From Candidatus Omnitrophota bacterium (GTDB taxonomy: Bacteria; NPL-UPA2; BS750m-G34): a stretch of DNA of 12,206 nt. The stretch is from contig JADHWT010000031.1 of NCBI GenBank assembly GCA_016783345.1, forward strand, positions 1 through 12,206, read 5' to 3'. This document shows, piece by piece, positions 6,567 to 12,206 of this stretch. A model generated the notes under the pieces. It was not told the origin of the DNA. It saw nothing but the letters and a program-made list of their open reading frames with translations, and made no database searches. Each line of letters starts with the position of its first letter. Position 1 is the stretch's first letter. Both the position numbers and the translations under genes were made by a program.

Positions 6567-7263
6567 AATACCTTTACTTCAGGCCCAAAATCTATTCAAA
6601 CATTACTGGCAGGGTAGAGAGAAATTAACTGTGCTTAAAGGCCTTTGTCTGGAGATGAAGAGAGGGGAAGTGGTTTCCATACTGGGGCCGTCAGGCGCAG
6701 GAAAAAGCACCATGCTGCATCTTTTAGCAGGGCTGGACACTCCAAGCTCAGGAAAGATTTTTTTTGATGGCAGAGATATAAATCAATTGAAAGACCGGGA
6801 AAAGGCAAGGTTCCGCAATGAAAATATTGGGTTTGTGTACCAGTTCTATCACCTCTTGCCGGAATTTAGCGCGTTAGAAAATGTATGCCTGCCAGGGCTA
6901 ATTTATTTAGAAAGAAATAATAGTAATTCTCGTAATGAAAGGCGAGTACTAAAAGAAAAGGCAATTGGATTGTTGACCATGGTGGGGCTTAAGGAAAGGC
7001 GTTTCAATCGGCCGGGAGAGCTGTCCGGAGGCGAACAGCAGCGGGTTGCTATCGCGCGGGCGCTTATCAATGAACCTGATCTTATACTTGCTGATGAACC
7101 AACCGGAAATCTCGACCGCCACACTGCCCAGGGGGTAGAGGAGCTTATATTTTCTCTTTGTAAGGAAGGGGAGAGGGCGTTTATTATTGCTACGCACAAT
7201 GAGGCCCTTGCCATGCGCGCAAAAAAAATAATTCGGATTATAGATGGAAAAACTGTGGTATAA
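6559..7263 (+). CDS. lolD: Lipoprotein-releasing ABC transporter ATP-binding protein
   Basis: The cytoplasmic ATPase that powers the Lol permease encoded just upstream. Its 234 residues hold a full nucleotide-binding domain: Walker A GPSGAGKST (43-51), Q-loop Gln95 in 'VYQFYHLLPEFSALENV', signature LSGGEQQ (155-161), Walker B LILADE (175-180) with D-loop 'PTGNLD', and H-loop His213 in 'ATHN'. The 'FYHLLPEFSALENV' wording separates LolD from general MacB/FtsE relatives. A short polar insertion rich in Asn, Ser and Arg (about 118-130) lies before the signature helix. It overlaps the permease gene by 8 bp and has only a weak ribosome site (GAGG, 6545-6548), so it probably relies on translational coupling. 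Its last codons double as a promoter for the next gene. Confidence 0.95.
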   Translation: MSEIPLLQAQNLFKHYWQGREKLTVLKGLCLEMKRGEVVSILGPSGAGKSTMLHLLAGLDTPSSGKIFFDGRDINQLKDREKARFRNENIGFVYQFYHLLPEFSALENVCLPGLIYLERNNSNSRNERRVLKEKAIGLLTMVGLKERRFNRPGELSGGEQQRVAIARALINEPDLILADEPTGNLDRHTAQGVEELIFSLCKEGERAFIIATHNEALAMRAKKIIRIIDGKTVV

Positions 7264-7264
7264 T
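7256..7264 (+). promoter_or_regulatory. Extended -10 promoter for ilvE-mcsA-mcsB
   Basis: TGG immediately followed by a perfect TATAAT (7259-7264) forms an extended -10 element, which overlaps the lolD stop codon. No good -35 hexamer sits at the right distance, which extended -10 promoters can tolerate. The predicted start near 7271 is 13 bases before the ilvE ATG and close to its AGGAGA ribosome site (7274-7279). This would give ilvE-mcsA-mcsB expression independent of the lysS promoter. Confidence 0.5.
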
Positions 7265-7283
7265 ATAGTGTTTAGGAGAATTT

Positions 7284-8153
7284 ATGAAAATATATATTGA
7301 TGGTCGTTTTGTTAGTCGTAAGGAAGCAAAGGTATCTGTCTTTGACCATGGATTTCTCTATGGGGATGGTGTCTTTGAGGGTATCCGCGCGTACGGCGGC
7401 CGCATCTTTAAACTAAAAGAACATATCGACAGACTCTATCAGTCAGCAAAGGCTATTCTCTTGACAATCCCGTTAAGCCCGAAGGAAATGGAAGGTGTCA
7501 CAATCGAGACAGTAAGACGGAATAAATTAAGGGATGCATATATTCGGCTTATAGTTTCCCGCGGTGAAGGAGACCTTGGGCTTGACCCCAGGAAGTGTCC
7601 TAAGCCGTCAATTATATGCATTGCCGGTAAAATTGAATTACATCCCGAAGAGGTTTATAAGAAAGGTCTCTCTCTTGTTACGCTCGCAACTATCCGGAAT
7701 ATTCCCCAGGCATTAAATCCGCAGATAAAGTCTTTAAATTATCTAAATAATATCCTGGCAAAGATTGAGGCTACTACGGCCGGTGTAAATGACGGCGTCA
7801 TGCTCAATGAAAAGGGCTATGTTGCCGAATGCACCGGAGAAAATATCTTTATCATTGAAGGCAAGGAGTTATCCACCCCGCCGTGTTATGTGGGGACACT
7901 TAAAGGCATAACCCGGGACCTGGTGCTGGAACTCGGGGAAAATTTAGGTCTCAAGGTAAAGGAGAAGGTATTTACCCGCTATGACCTATACAATGCCTCT
8001 GAATGTTTCTTAACCGGCACGGCAGCTCAGATTGCGCCTGTAGTAAAAATAGATGGACGAAAGATAGGGAAAGGTGTCCCGGGTCCCATTACAAAAGAGT
8101 TAATGAAGGGATTTAGAGACCTGACTCATAGAGAAGGCGTGGAGGTATATTAA
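7284..8153 (+). CDS. ilvE: Branched-chain amino acid aminotransferase (fold type IV PLP)
   Basis: Transfers the amino group between glutamate and the 2-oxo acids of leucine, isoleucine and valine, the last step of their synthesis. Its 289 residues match class IV aminotransferases: 'VFDHGFLYGDGVFEGIRAY' (19-37), the PLP Schiff-base lysine K149 in 'PQIKSLNYLNN' (146-156), E182 in 'AECTGENIF', which pairs with the pyridine nitrogen, and 'GITRDLVLEL' (208-217) for phosphate binding. D-amino-acid transaminase and aminodeoxychorismate lyase share this fold; the 'GDGVFEGIRAY' and 'SLNYLNNILAK' wording favours BCAT, and neighbours do not decide. AGGAGA at 7274-7279 is a strong ribosome site. The stop overlaps the mcsA start by one base (TAATG), which ties a biosynthetic enzyme to a protein quality-control operon. 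Confidence 0.88.
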   Translation: MKIYIDGRFVSRKEAKVSVFDHGFLYGDGVFEGIRAYGGRIFKLKEHIDRLYQSAKAILLTIPLSPKEMEGVTIETVRRNKLRDAYIRLIVSRGEGDLGLDPRKCPKPSIICIAGKIELHPEEVYKKGLSLVTLATIRNIPQALNPQIKSLNYLNNILAKIEATTAGVNDGVMLNEKGYVAECTGENIFIIEGKELSTPPCYVGTLKGITRDLVLELGENLGLKVKEKVFTRYDLYNASECFLTGTAAQIAPVVKIDGRKIGKGVPGPITKELMKGFRDLTHREGVEVY

Positions 8154-8635
8154 TGCTTTGTGACTCCTGCGGAAAAAGACAGGCCTCAGTGCATTATACA
8201 GAAATTCGTAATGGCGAGATGACCGAGATGCATCTCTGTGAAGATTGCGCCCGTAAGAAAGAGGTAGATTTTAAACCGAATTTTTCTTTAGCCGACCTTT
8301 TAGCCGGGCTTGGTGATTTTGAGGCTACGGTTCCCCTGGAGATCCGTAAGGAAAAATGTCCAGCGTGCGGTATGGGTCTGGCTGATTTTAAAAAACAGGG
8401 CAGGCTTGGCTGCGGAGGCTGCTATAGAGCATTCCAGGATAGTCTCTCCCCGCTTTTAAAGAGGATACATGGCAGGACAACGCATGCAGGTAAAATAATA
8501 GGGGTTACAGGGAAAAAGCCCGCTAGTACCACACTCGAAAAACTTAAGAGCGCTCTGCAGGATGCTATAAGTCGTGAAGAATTCGAAGAGGCAGCCAGGA
8601 TAAGGGATAAGATTAAGGAATTGGGAAAAAAATAA
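8153..8635 (+). CDS. mcsA: McsA: zinc-finger, UVR-domain activator of the protein arginine kinase
   Basis: Partner and activator of McsB; in Firmicutes McsA stimulates the arginine kinase and links it to ClpC. Its 160 residues contain two four-cysteine zinc sites, C3-x2-C6 with C29-x2-C32 and C69-x2-C72 with C87-x2-C90, then a GKxP-like stretch (118-124) and a C-terminal UVR domain (about 126-160) with 'EEFEEAARIRDKIKEL', the helical hairpin shared with UvrB/UvrC and the ClpC middle domain. Start is supported by GGAGGT (8141-8146), 7 bases or fewer from the ATG, and by the one-base overlap with ilvE. The two complete zinc sites argue for a functional protein. CtsR, the usual operon partner in Firmicutes, is not encoded next to it. 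Confidence 0.93.
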   Translation: MLCDSCGKRQASVHYTEIRNGEMTEMHLCEDCARKKEVDFKPNFSLADLLAGLGDFEATVPLEIRKEKCPACGMGLADFKKQGRLGCGGCYRAFQDSLSPLLKRIHGRTTHAGKIIGVTGKKPASTTLEKLKSALQDAISREEFEEAARIRDKIKELGKK

Positions 8636-8651
8636 TCGAAGGTAAACTTAA

Positions 8652-9698
8652 ATGAATTTCGATGACCTTCTAAAAGAACCTGGTGAGTGGTTAAAAGGAA
8701 AAGGTGCCAGTTCTAAGATTGTAATAAGTTCCAGGGTAAGGCTTGCGAGAAACCTGGATGGTATTCCGTTTCCCGGCTGGGCCGGCAAAAGAGAACGGGA
8801 AGAAGTATTAAAGCTTTCTGCGCGTAGTATTAGCGCATGTCCGATATTAAAAAATGCCCTTTCCCTTGAACTAAATAAACTTTCCGCCCTGGATAGGCAA
8901 TTTTTAGTAGAGAGATATCTTATAAGCAGAGAATTTGCTGAATCAAAAATAGAGAGAGCCGCGGTCATCGGTGAAAAAGAGATGGTGAGTCTTATGATTA
9001 ATGAAGAAGATCATCTGAGGCTTCAGTCTCTTCACTCAGGTTTTGAGATAGAAGAGGCGTGGCGGCTTGTAAGTCAGGTAGATGACGAGATAGGAAAGAG
9101 AGTCAAATATGCGTTTTCTGACCACTGGGGTTTCCTTACAGCGTGTCCTACAAACTGCGGCACAGGTCTACGGGCCTCGGCTATGCTTCACCTTCCAGCC
9201 CTTGTCATGACCAAACAGATTAATAAAGTTTTTCAGGTGCTCAGTAAAGTGGGGGTAGCTGTACGCGGTTTCTACGGAGAAGGGACCCAGGCAAGCGGGA
9301 ATTTTTTCCAGGTCTCCAATCAGATAACCCTTGGCCAATCCGAGGAAGAGATTATTGACAATCTCGAACGTATCATCCGTCAGATTATTGACCATGAAGA
9401 GAAAGCCAGGGAAATCCTTTTAAAAAAATCGCGGTTTGAATTAGAGGATAAAGTCGGCAGGGCTTATGGAATACTCGAATACAGCCATATAATGAATTCC
9501 CAGGAAGCCCTTGAACTCCTTTCGCTTTTTCGGTTAGGAGTGGACATTGGAATTATCACAAAGATTTCAATAGAGAGCCAGAATAAACTTTTGATAATAA
9601 TCCAGCCTGCCCATCTCCAGAAGATGGAAGGGAGGGCCTTAACTCCGGCTGAGAGAGATACGAAAAGGGCAGATGTAATTAAGAAAGCTATAAGATGA
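8652..9698 (+). CDS. mcsB: McsB: protein arginine kinase
   Basis: Phosphorylates arginines on misfolded proteins, marking them for the ClpC-ClpP protease. It is a 348-residue relative of phosphagen kinases lacking their N-terminal substrate domain. Visible motifs: 'SSRVRLARNL' (26-35) for nucleotide phosphates, NEEDH (117-121) with the catalytic Glu, 'CPTNCGTGLRAS' (165-176) with the active-site Cys165, and 'RGFYGEGTQASGNFFQVSNQ' (205-224). The RDTKRA sequence (335-340) is the RDxxRA allosteric phosphoarginine site that separates McsB from creatine and arginine kinases. A GAAGG ribosome site (8638-8642) lies 9 bases before the ATG, and only 16 bases separate it from mcsA. All residues expected for catalysis are present, so the protein should be active. 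Confidence 0.95.
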   Translation: MNFDDLLKEPGEWLKGKGASSKIVISSRVRLARNLDGIPFPGWAGKREREEVLKLSARSISACPILKNALSLELNKLSALDRQFLVERYLISREFAESKIERAAVIGEKEMVSLMINEEDHLRLQSLHSGFEIEEAWRLVSQVDDEIGKRVKYAFSDHWGFLTACPTNCGTGLRASAMLHLPALVMTKQINKVFQVLSKVGVAVRGFYGEGTQASGNFFQVSNQITLGQSEEEIIDNLERIIRQIIDHEEKAREILLKKSRFELEDKVGRAYGILEYSHIMNSQEALELLSLFRLGVDIGIITKISIESQNKLLIIIQPAHLQKMEGRALTPAERDTKRADVIKKAIR

Positions 9699-9699
9699 T

Positions 9700-9705
9700 T
9701 ATAAT
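9700..9705 (+). promoter_or_regulatory. Possible -10 element upstream of clpC
   Basis: A perfect TATAAT directly follows the mcsB stop codon, without a recognisable -35. If used, transcription would start near 9712, exactly where the first of two hairpins begins, giving clpC a structured leader of about 124 bases. It may equally be a chance match. Confidence 0.3.
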
Positions 9706-9710
9706 GGAGT

Positions 9711-9775
9711 ATCCCTTGTCGCAGAAGATGTTGAGTAAAATTTCTTCGATTTTTTACTCAACGCGACTTCGGGAT
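9711..9775 (+). other. Long imperfect hairpin 1 in the mcsB-clpC spacer
   Basis: Three paired blocks nest in order: ATCCC (9711-9715) with GGGAT (9771-9775), GTCGC (9718-9722) with GCGAC (9763-9767), and GTTGAGTAAAA (9730-9740) with TTTTACTCAAC (9752-9762), around an 11-base loop. A 7-base bulge (9723-9729) and a small 2/3-base internal loop interrupt it. That is 21 pairs in 65 bases. No T-run follows, so it is not a standard terminator. A weak alternative stem, GAAGA/TCTTC (9724-9728, 9743-9747), precedes GATTTTTT and could compete with it. It may be a leader structure, a processing site, or an operator if a protein reads the 11-base arms. Confidence 0.65.
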
Positions 9776-9821
9776 TAATTCGAGCATACACTTTATGAAA
9801 CATAAAGTGTGCTCTCATTAA
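9775..9821 (+). other. Long imperfect hairpin 2 abutting the clpC ribosome site
   Basis: ACACTTTATG (9788-9797) pairs with CATAAAGTGT (9801-9810) across a 3-base loop. Below it, after a 2-base bulge, GAGC (9782-9785) pairs with GCTC (9811-9814); then, past a TC/TC internal loop, TTAAT (9775-9779) pairs with ATTAA (9817-9821). That is 19 pairs. The stem ends one base before AAGGAG (9822-9827), the clpC ribosome site 8 bases ahead of the ATG. Position and bulges suit a translational control element or RNA thermometer for a stress protease; a dispersed palindromic repeat is the alternative. Confidence 0.65.
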
Positions 9822-9835
9822 AAGGAGATAGAAAA

Positions 9836-12206
9836 ATGTACGAACGGTTTACTGATCGAGCCAGAAAGGTGGTTATATTAGCCAGGGAAGAAGCTACCAG
9901 GTTAAACCATGATTATATCGGTCCGGAACATCTCTTACTCGGACTTATCAGGACCGGAGAGGGTGTTGCAGCTGAGGCCCTCAGGTCCCTTGGGTTGGAA
10001 CTTGAGACAATAAGACGCGAGGTAGAAAAGGAGGTCCAGCATGGTCCATCACAGCTTACAATAGGAGAGGTTCCCTTTACACCCCGGTCCAAAAAAGTCA
10101 TAGAACTGGCAATGGATGAGGCCAGGGCTATGGGCCACAATTATATAGGAACAGAGCATTTGCTTTTAGGACTTATTCGCGAAGAAGAAGGTGTCGCGGC
10201 CAGGGTCCTGCAGAATTTAGGCGTTGATTTACAAAAAATAAGACAAATCACCATGGAACTTCTGGGCGGACCTGGTGGGATGGAACCCCCTGGCGGTGAA
10301 GGAATGCCTCCCCAGGGTTTTGGCCCTGGCGGTTCTTCACCTTCAACCAAGACTAAAACGCCTGCCATGGATGCCTTCAGCCGGGATCTTTCTCAACTTG
10401 CCCGTCAAGGGAAACTCGATCCGGTTATCGGACGTAAAGACGAGATTGAGAGAGTAATTCGTATCTTAAGCCGGCGCACCAAAAATAATCCTGTTCTTCT
10501 CGGAGAAGCCGGAGTAGGCAAGACAGCTATTGTTGAAGGTCTTGCCCAGATGATTATTTCGGATAATGTCCCGGAGCTACTTCGCGAGAAACGAGTCCTT
10601 ACACTGGATCTGGCACTAATGGTTGCCGGGACAAAATACCGCGGGCAATTTGAAGAGAGGATAAAAGCGGTTATGCAGGAGATTAAGAGGAGCAAGGATA
10701 TTATTGTCTTTATTGACGAACTCCATACCCTTGTTGGTGCCGGCGGGGCTGAAGGTGCTATTGATGCCTCCAATATCTTAAAGCCGGCATTGACCAGAGG
10801 AGAGATGCAGTGTGTTGGAGCAACAACCCTGAATGAGTATAGAAAATATATAGAAAAGGACGCCGCGTTAGAGCGGCGTTTTCAGACTATAATTGTTAAT
10901 CCACCTAGTGTAGAAGAGACTATTGAGATTTTAAAGGGACTGAGGGACCGCTATGAGGCCCATCATCGTGTAAAGTTTAGTGACGGAGCGCTGGTTGCAG
11001 CTGCCAGGCTCTCGGACCGCTACATTGCAGGACGTTTCCTTCCTGACAAGGCTATTGATGTTATTGATGAAGCCGGGGCCAAGGCAAGGCTGGCAATGAC
11101 AACCCTTTCACCGGATGTTAAAAAGATGGAGAAAGAGATTGAAAGACTGCGTAAAGAGAAGGAGTCCTCAGTCAAGGCCCAGGAATTTGAAACAGCAGCG
11201 AAATATAGAGATGATGAGAGAAAATTAAAAGCGAAACTTTCCGGGGCGAGGAAAGAGAAGAAGGTAGAAAAAGAGACAGTGGTAAATGAAGAGGATATCG
11301 CTGAGATAGTATCCAAATGGACAGGTATTCCCATAGGGAAGTTAGAAGAGAAAGAGTCAGAGAAGATGCTGCATATGGCGGAAGAAATAAAGAAAAAGAT
11401 TATAGGGCAGGATGAAGCAATTATTGCCTTGACCAGGGCTATACGGCGTTCCAGAGCCGGTCTAAAGGATCCCCAGAGACCTATTGGTTCCTTTATGTTC
11501 CTGGGGCCGACTGGCGTAGGTAAAACAAAATTAGGCCGTGTCCTGGCAGAGTTTTTGTTTGGAGATGTCGATGCTATACTACAGGTTGACATGAGTGAAT
11601 ATATGGAGAAGTTTAATGTCTCACGTCTGGTGGGGTCACCTCCAGGTTATGTGGGATACGAGGAAGGAGGCCAGCTTACTGAAAAGGTAAGGCGCAGACC
11701 TTACTGCGTTATACTCCTGGATGAGATCGAGAAGGCGCACCCTGATGTATTTAATATCCTGCTGCAGGTGATAGAAGACGGCAGGCTTACGGATAGTTTT
11801 GGAAGAACTGTTGATTTCCGTAATACTATCCTTATCATGACCTCAAATATAGGAACGGAAAATTTAGTGAAAGGCTCTCTTGGATTTCAGGCAACTGATG
11901 AGGCTGTTACCTATGAAGCTATGAAGAAAAAACTCACCGATCAATTGAAGAAAACTTTCCGGCCGGAGTTTTTAAACCGTGTGGATGAAGTGGTTATATT
12001 TCGTTCCCTGGGCAAGGAGGAACTCAAAAAGATTGTAGATATAGAACTTGAGGATGTAAAGGCACGGCTCAAGGCGAAGGAAATAGAGATTGAATTGAGC
12101 AGCAAAGCAAAGGATTTTTTGATCGAGCGCGGCTATGATCAAAATTATGGGGCCAGACCCTTGCGCCGCGCCATCCAGCGGTATGTGGAGGATCCTTTGG
12201 CTGAAG
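9836..12206 (+). CDS. clpC: ClpC-type AAA+ unfoldase (Hsp100), 3'-truncated by window
   Basis: Hexameric ATPase that unfolds substrates and feeds them to ClpP. The first 790 residues are present; about 30-50 should follow beyond the edge. Order: two N-domain repeats (1-70, 80-140), a Gly/Pro-rich linker (144-170), D1 with Walker A GEAGVGKT (223-230), pore loop near 'GTKYRG' (265-270) and Walker B VFIDE (291-295), a coiled middle domain with a UVR-like 'FETAAKYRDDERKL' (451-464), then D2 with Walker A GPTGVGKT (557-564), GYVG pore loop (604-607), LLDE (627-630) and the NRVDE region (714-718). E31 and E107, in 'PEHLLLG' and 'TEHLLLG', match the phosphoarginine-binding glutamates of B. subtilis ClpC. 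Together with McsA/McsB upstream this favours ClpC over ClpA or ClpB. D1 Walker A has Ala where Pro is common. Strong AAGGAG ribosome site. Confidence 0.96.
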   Translation, partial: MYERFTDRARKVVILAREEATRLNHDYIGPEHLLLGLIRTGEGVAAEALRSLGLELETIRREVEKEVQHGPSQLTIGEVPFTPRSKKVIELAMDEARAMGHNYIGTEHLLLGLIREEEGVAARVLQNLGVDLQKIRQITMELLGGPGGMEPPGGEGMPPQGFGPGGSSPSTKTKTPAMDAFSRDLSQLARQGKLDPVIGRKDEIERVIRILSRRTKNNPVLLGEAGVGKTAIVEGLAQMIISDNVPELLREKRVLTLDLALMVAGTKYRGQFEERIKAVMQEIKRSKDIIVFIDELHTLVGAGGAEGAIDASNILKPALTRGEMQCVGATTLNEYRKYIEKDAALERRFQTIIVNPPSVEETIEILKGLRDRYEAHHRVKFSDGALVAAARLSDRYIAGRFLPDKAIDVIDEAGAKARLAMTTLSPDVKKMEKEIERLRKEKESSVKAQEFETAAKYRDDERKLKAKLSGARKEKKVEKETVVNEEDIAEIVSKWTGIPIGKLEEKESEKMLHMAEEIKKKIIGQDEAIIALTRAIRRSRAGLKDPQRPIGSFMFLGPTGVGKTKLGRVLAEFLFGDVDAILQVDMSEYMEKFNVSRLVGSPPGYVGYEEGGQLTEKVRRRPYCVILLDEIEKAHPDVFNILLQVIEDGRLTDSFGRTVDFRNTILIMTSNIGTENLVKGSLGFQATDEAVTYEAMKKKLTDQLKKTFRPEFLNRVDEVVIFRSLGKEELKKIVDIELEDVKARLKAKEIEIELSSKAKDFLIERGYDQNYGARPLRRAIQRYVEDPLAE

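Noticed and set aside
9730..9762. CIRCE element or rho-independent terminator
   Set aside because: The arms do not match TTAGCACTC-N9-GAGTGCTAA, and no T-run follows the stem as a terminator requires.
11020..11592. Minus-strand open frame of 190 codons
   Set aside because: It is fully antisense to the conserved ClpC middle and D2 domains; Ser/Phe-rich composition marks it as a shadow.

Overview
The window reads as about 12 kb of a bacterial chromosome with every gene on the + strand. It looks like a diderm (outer-membrane) bacterium from an uncultivated phylum. The Lol lipoprotein-export genes imply an outer membrane, yet they sit beside an McsA/McsB/ClpC protein-arginine-phosphorylation set best known from Firmicutes. 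The order lysS - lolC/E - lolD - ilvE - mcsA - mcsB - clpC, with moderate-to-low GC, would suit the Omnitrophota or a nearby lineage. That assignment is recollection and inference; the window has no rRNA or other phylogenetic marker.

Region 1 (about 1-3034) is the end of a carbohydrate operon. A 5'-truncated medium-chain dehydrogenase with an apparent duplication inside its coenzyme-binding part abuts a fused class II aldolase/short-chain dehydrogenase of the RhaD/COG3347 type. Together they probably reduce or oxidise a sugar or sugar phosphate, cleave it, and oxidise or reduce a product. The substrate cannot be read from sequence.

Region 2 (about 3035-3915) is a small AT-rich accessory insert. 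A consensus sigma-70 promoter, preceded by a perfect tandem 14-bp repeat, drives a DUF4258 protein and a stand-alone YgiT-type zinc-finger protein, a likely toxin-antitoxin pair. Behind it lie about 250 bases with a decayed reading frame and then the lysS promoter, which sits so close to the ATG that the lysS mRNA may be leaderless.

Region 3 (3916-12206) is a tightly packed housekeeping run. LysRS overlaps a single LolC/E-type permease by 4 bp, and the permease overlaps LolD by 8 bp. LolD is followed by a branched-chain aminotransferase with its own extended -10 promoter. The aminotransferase is translationally coupled to McsA, then come the arginine kinase McsB, a 137-base spacer that can fold into two long hairpins, and ClpC, which runs off the window end. 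McsB keeps its NEEDH, CPTN and RDxxRA motifs, and ClpC keeps both glutamates equivalent to the phosphoarginine-binding residues of B. subtilis ClpC. The marking and degradation pathway therefore looks functional, although no CtsR gene or CtsR box is visible.
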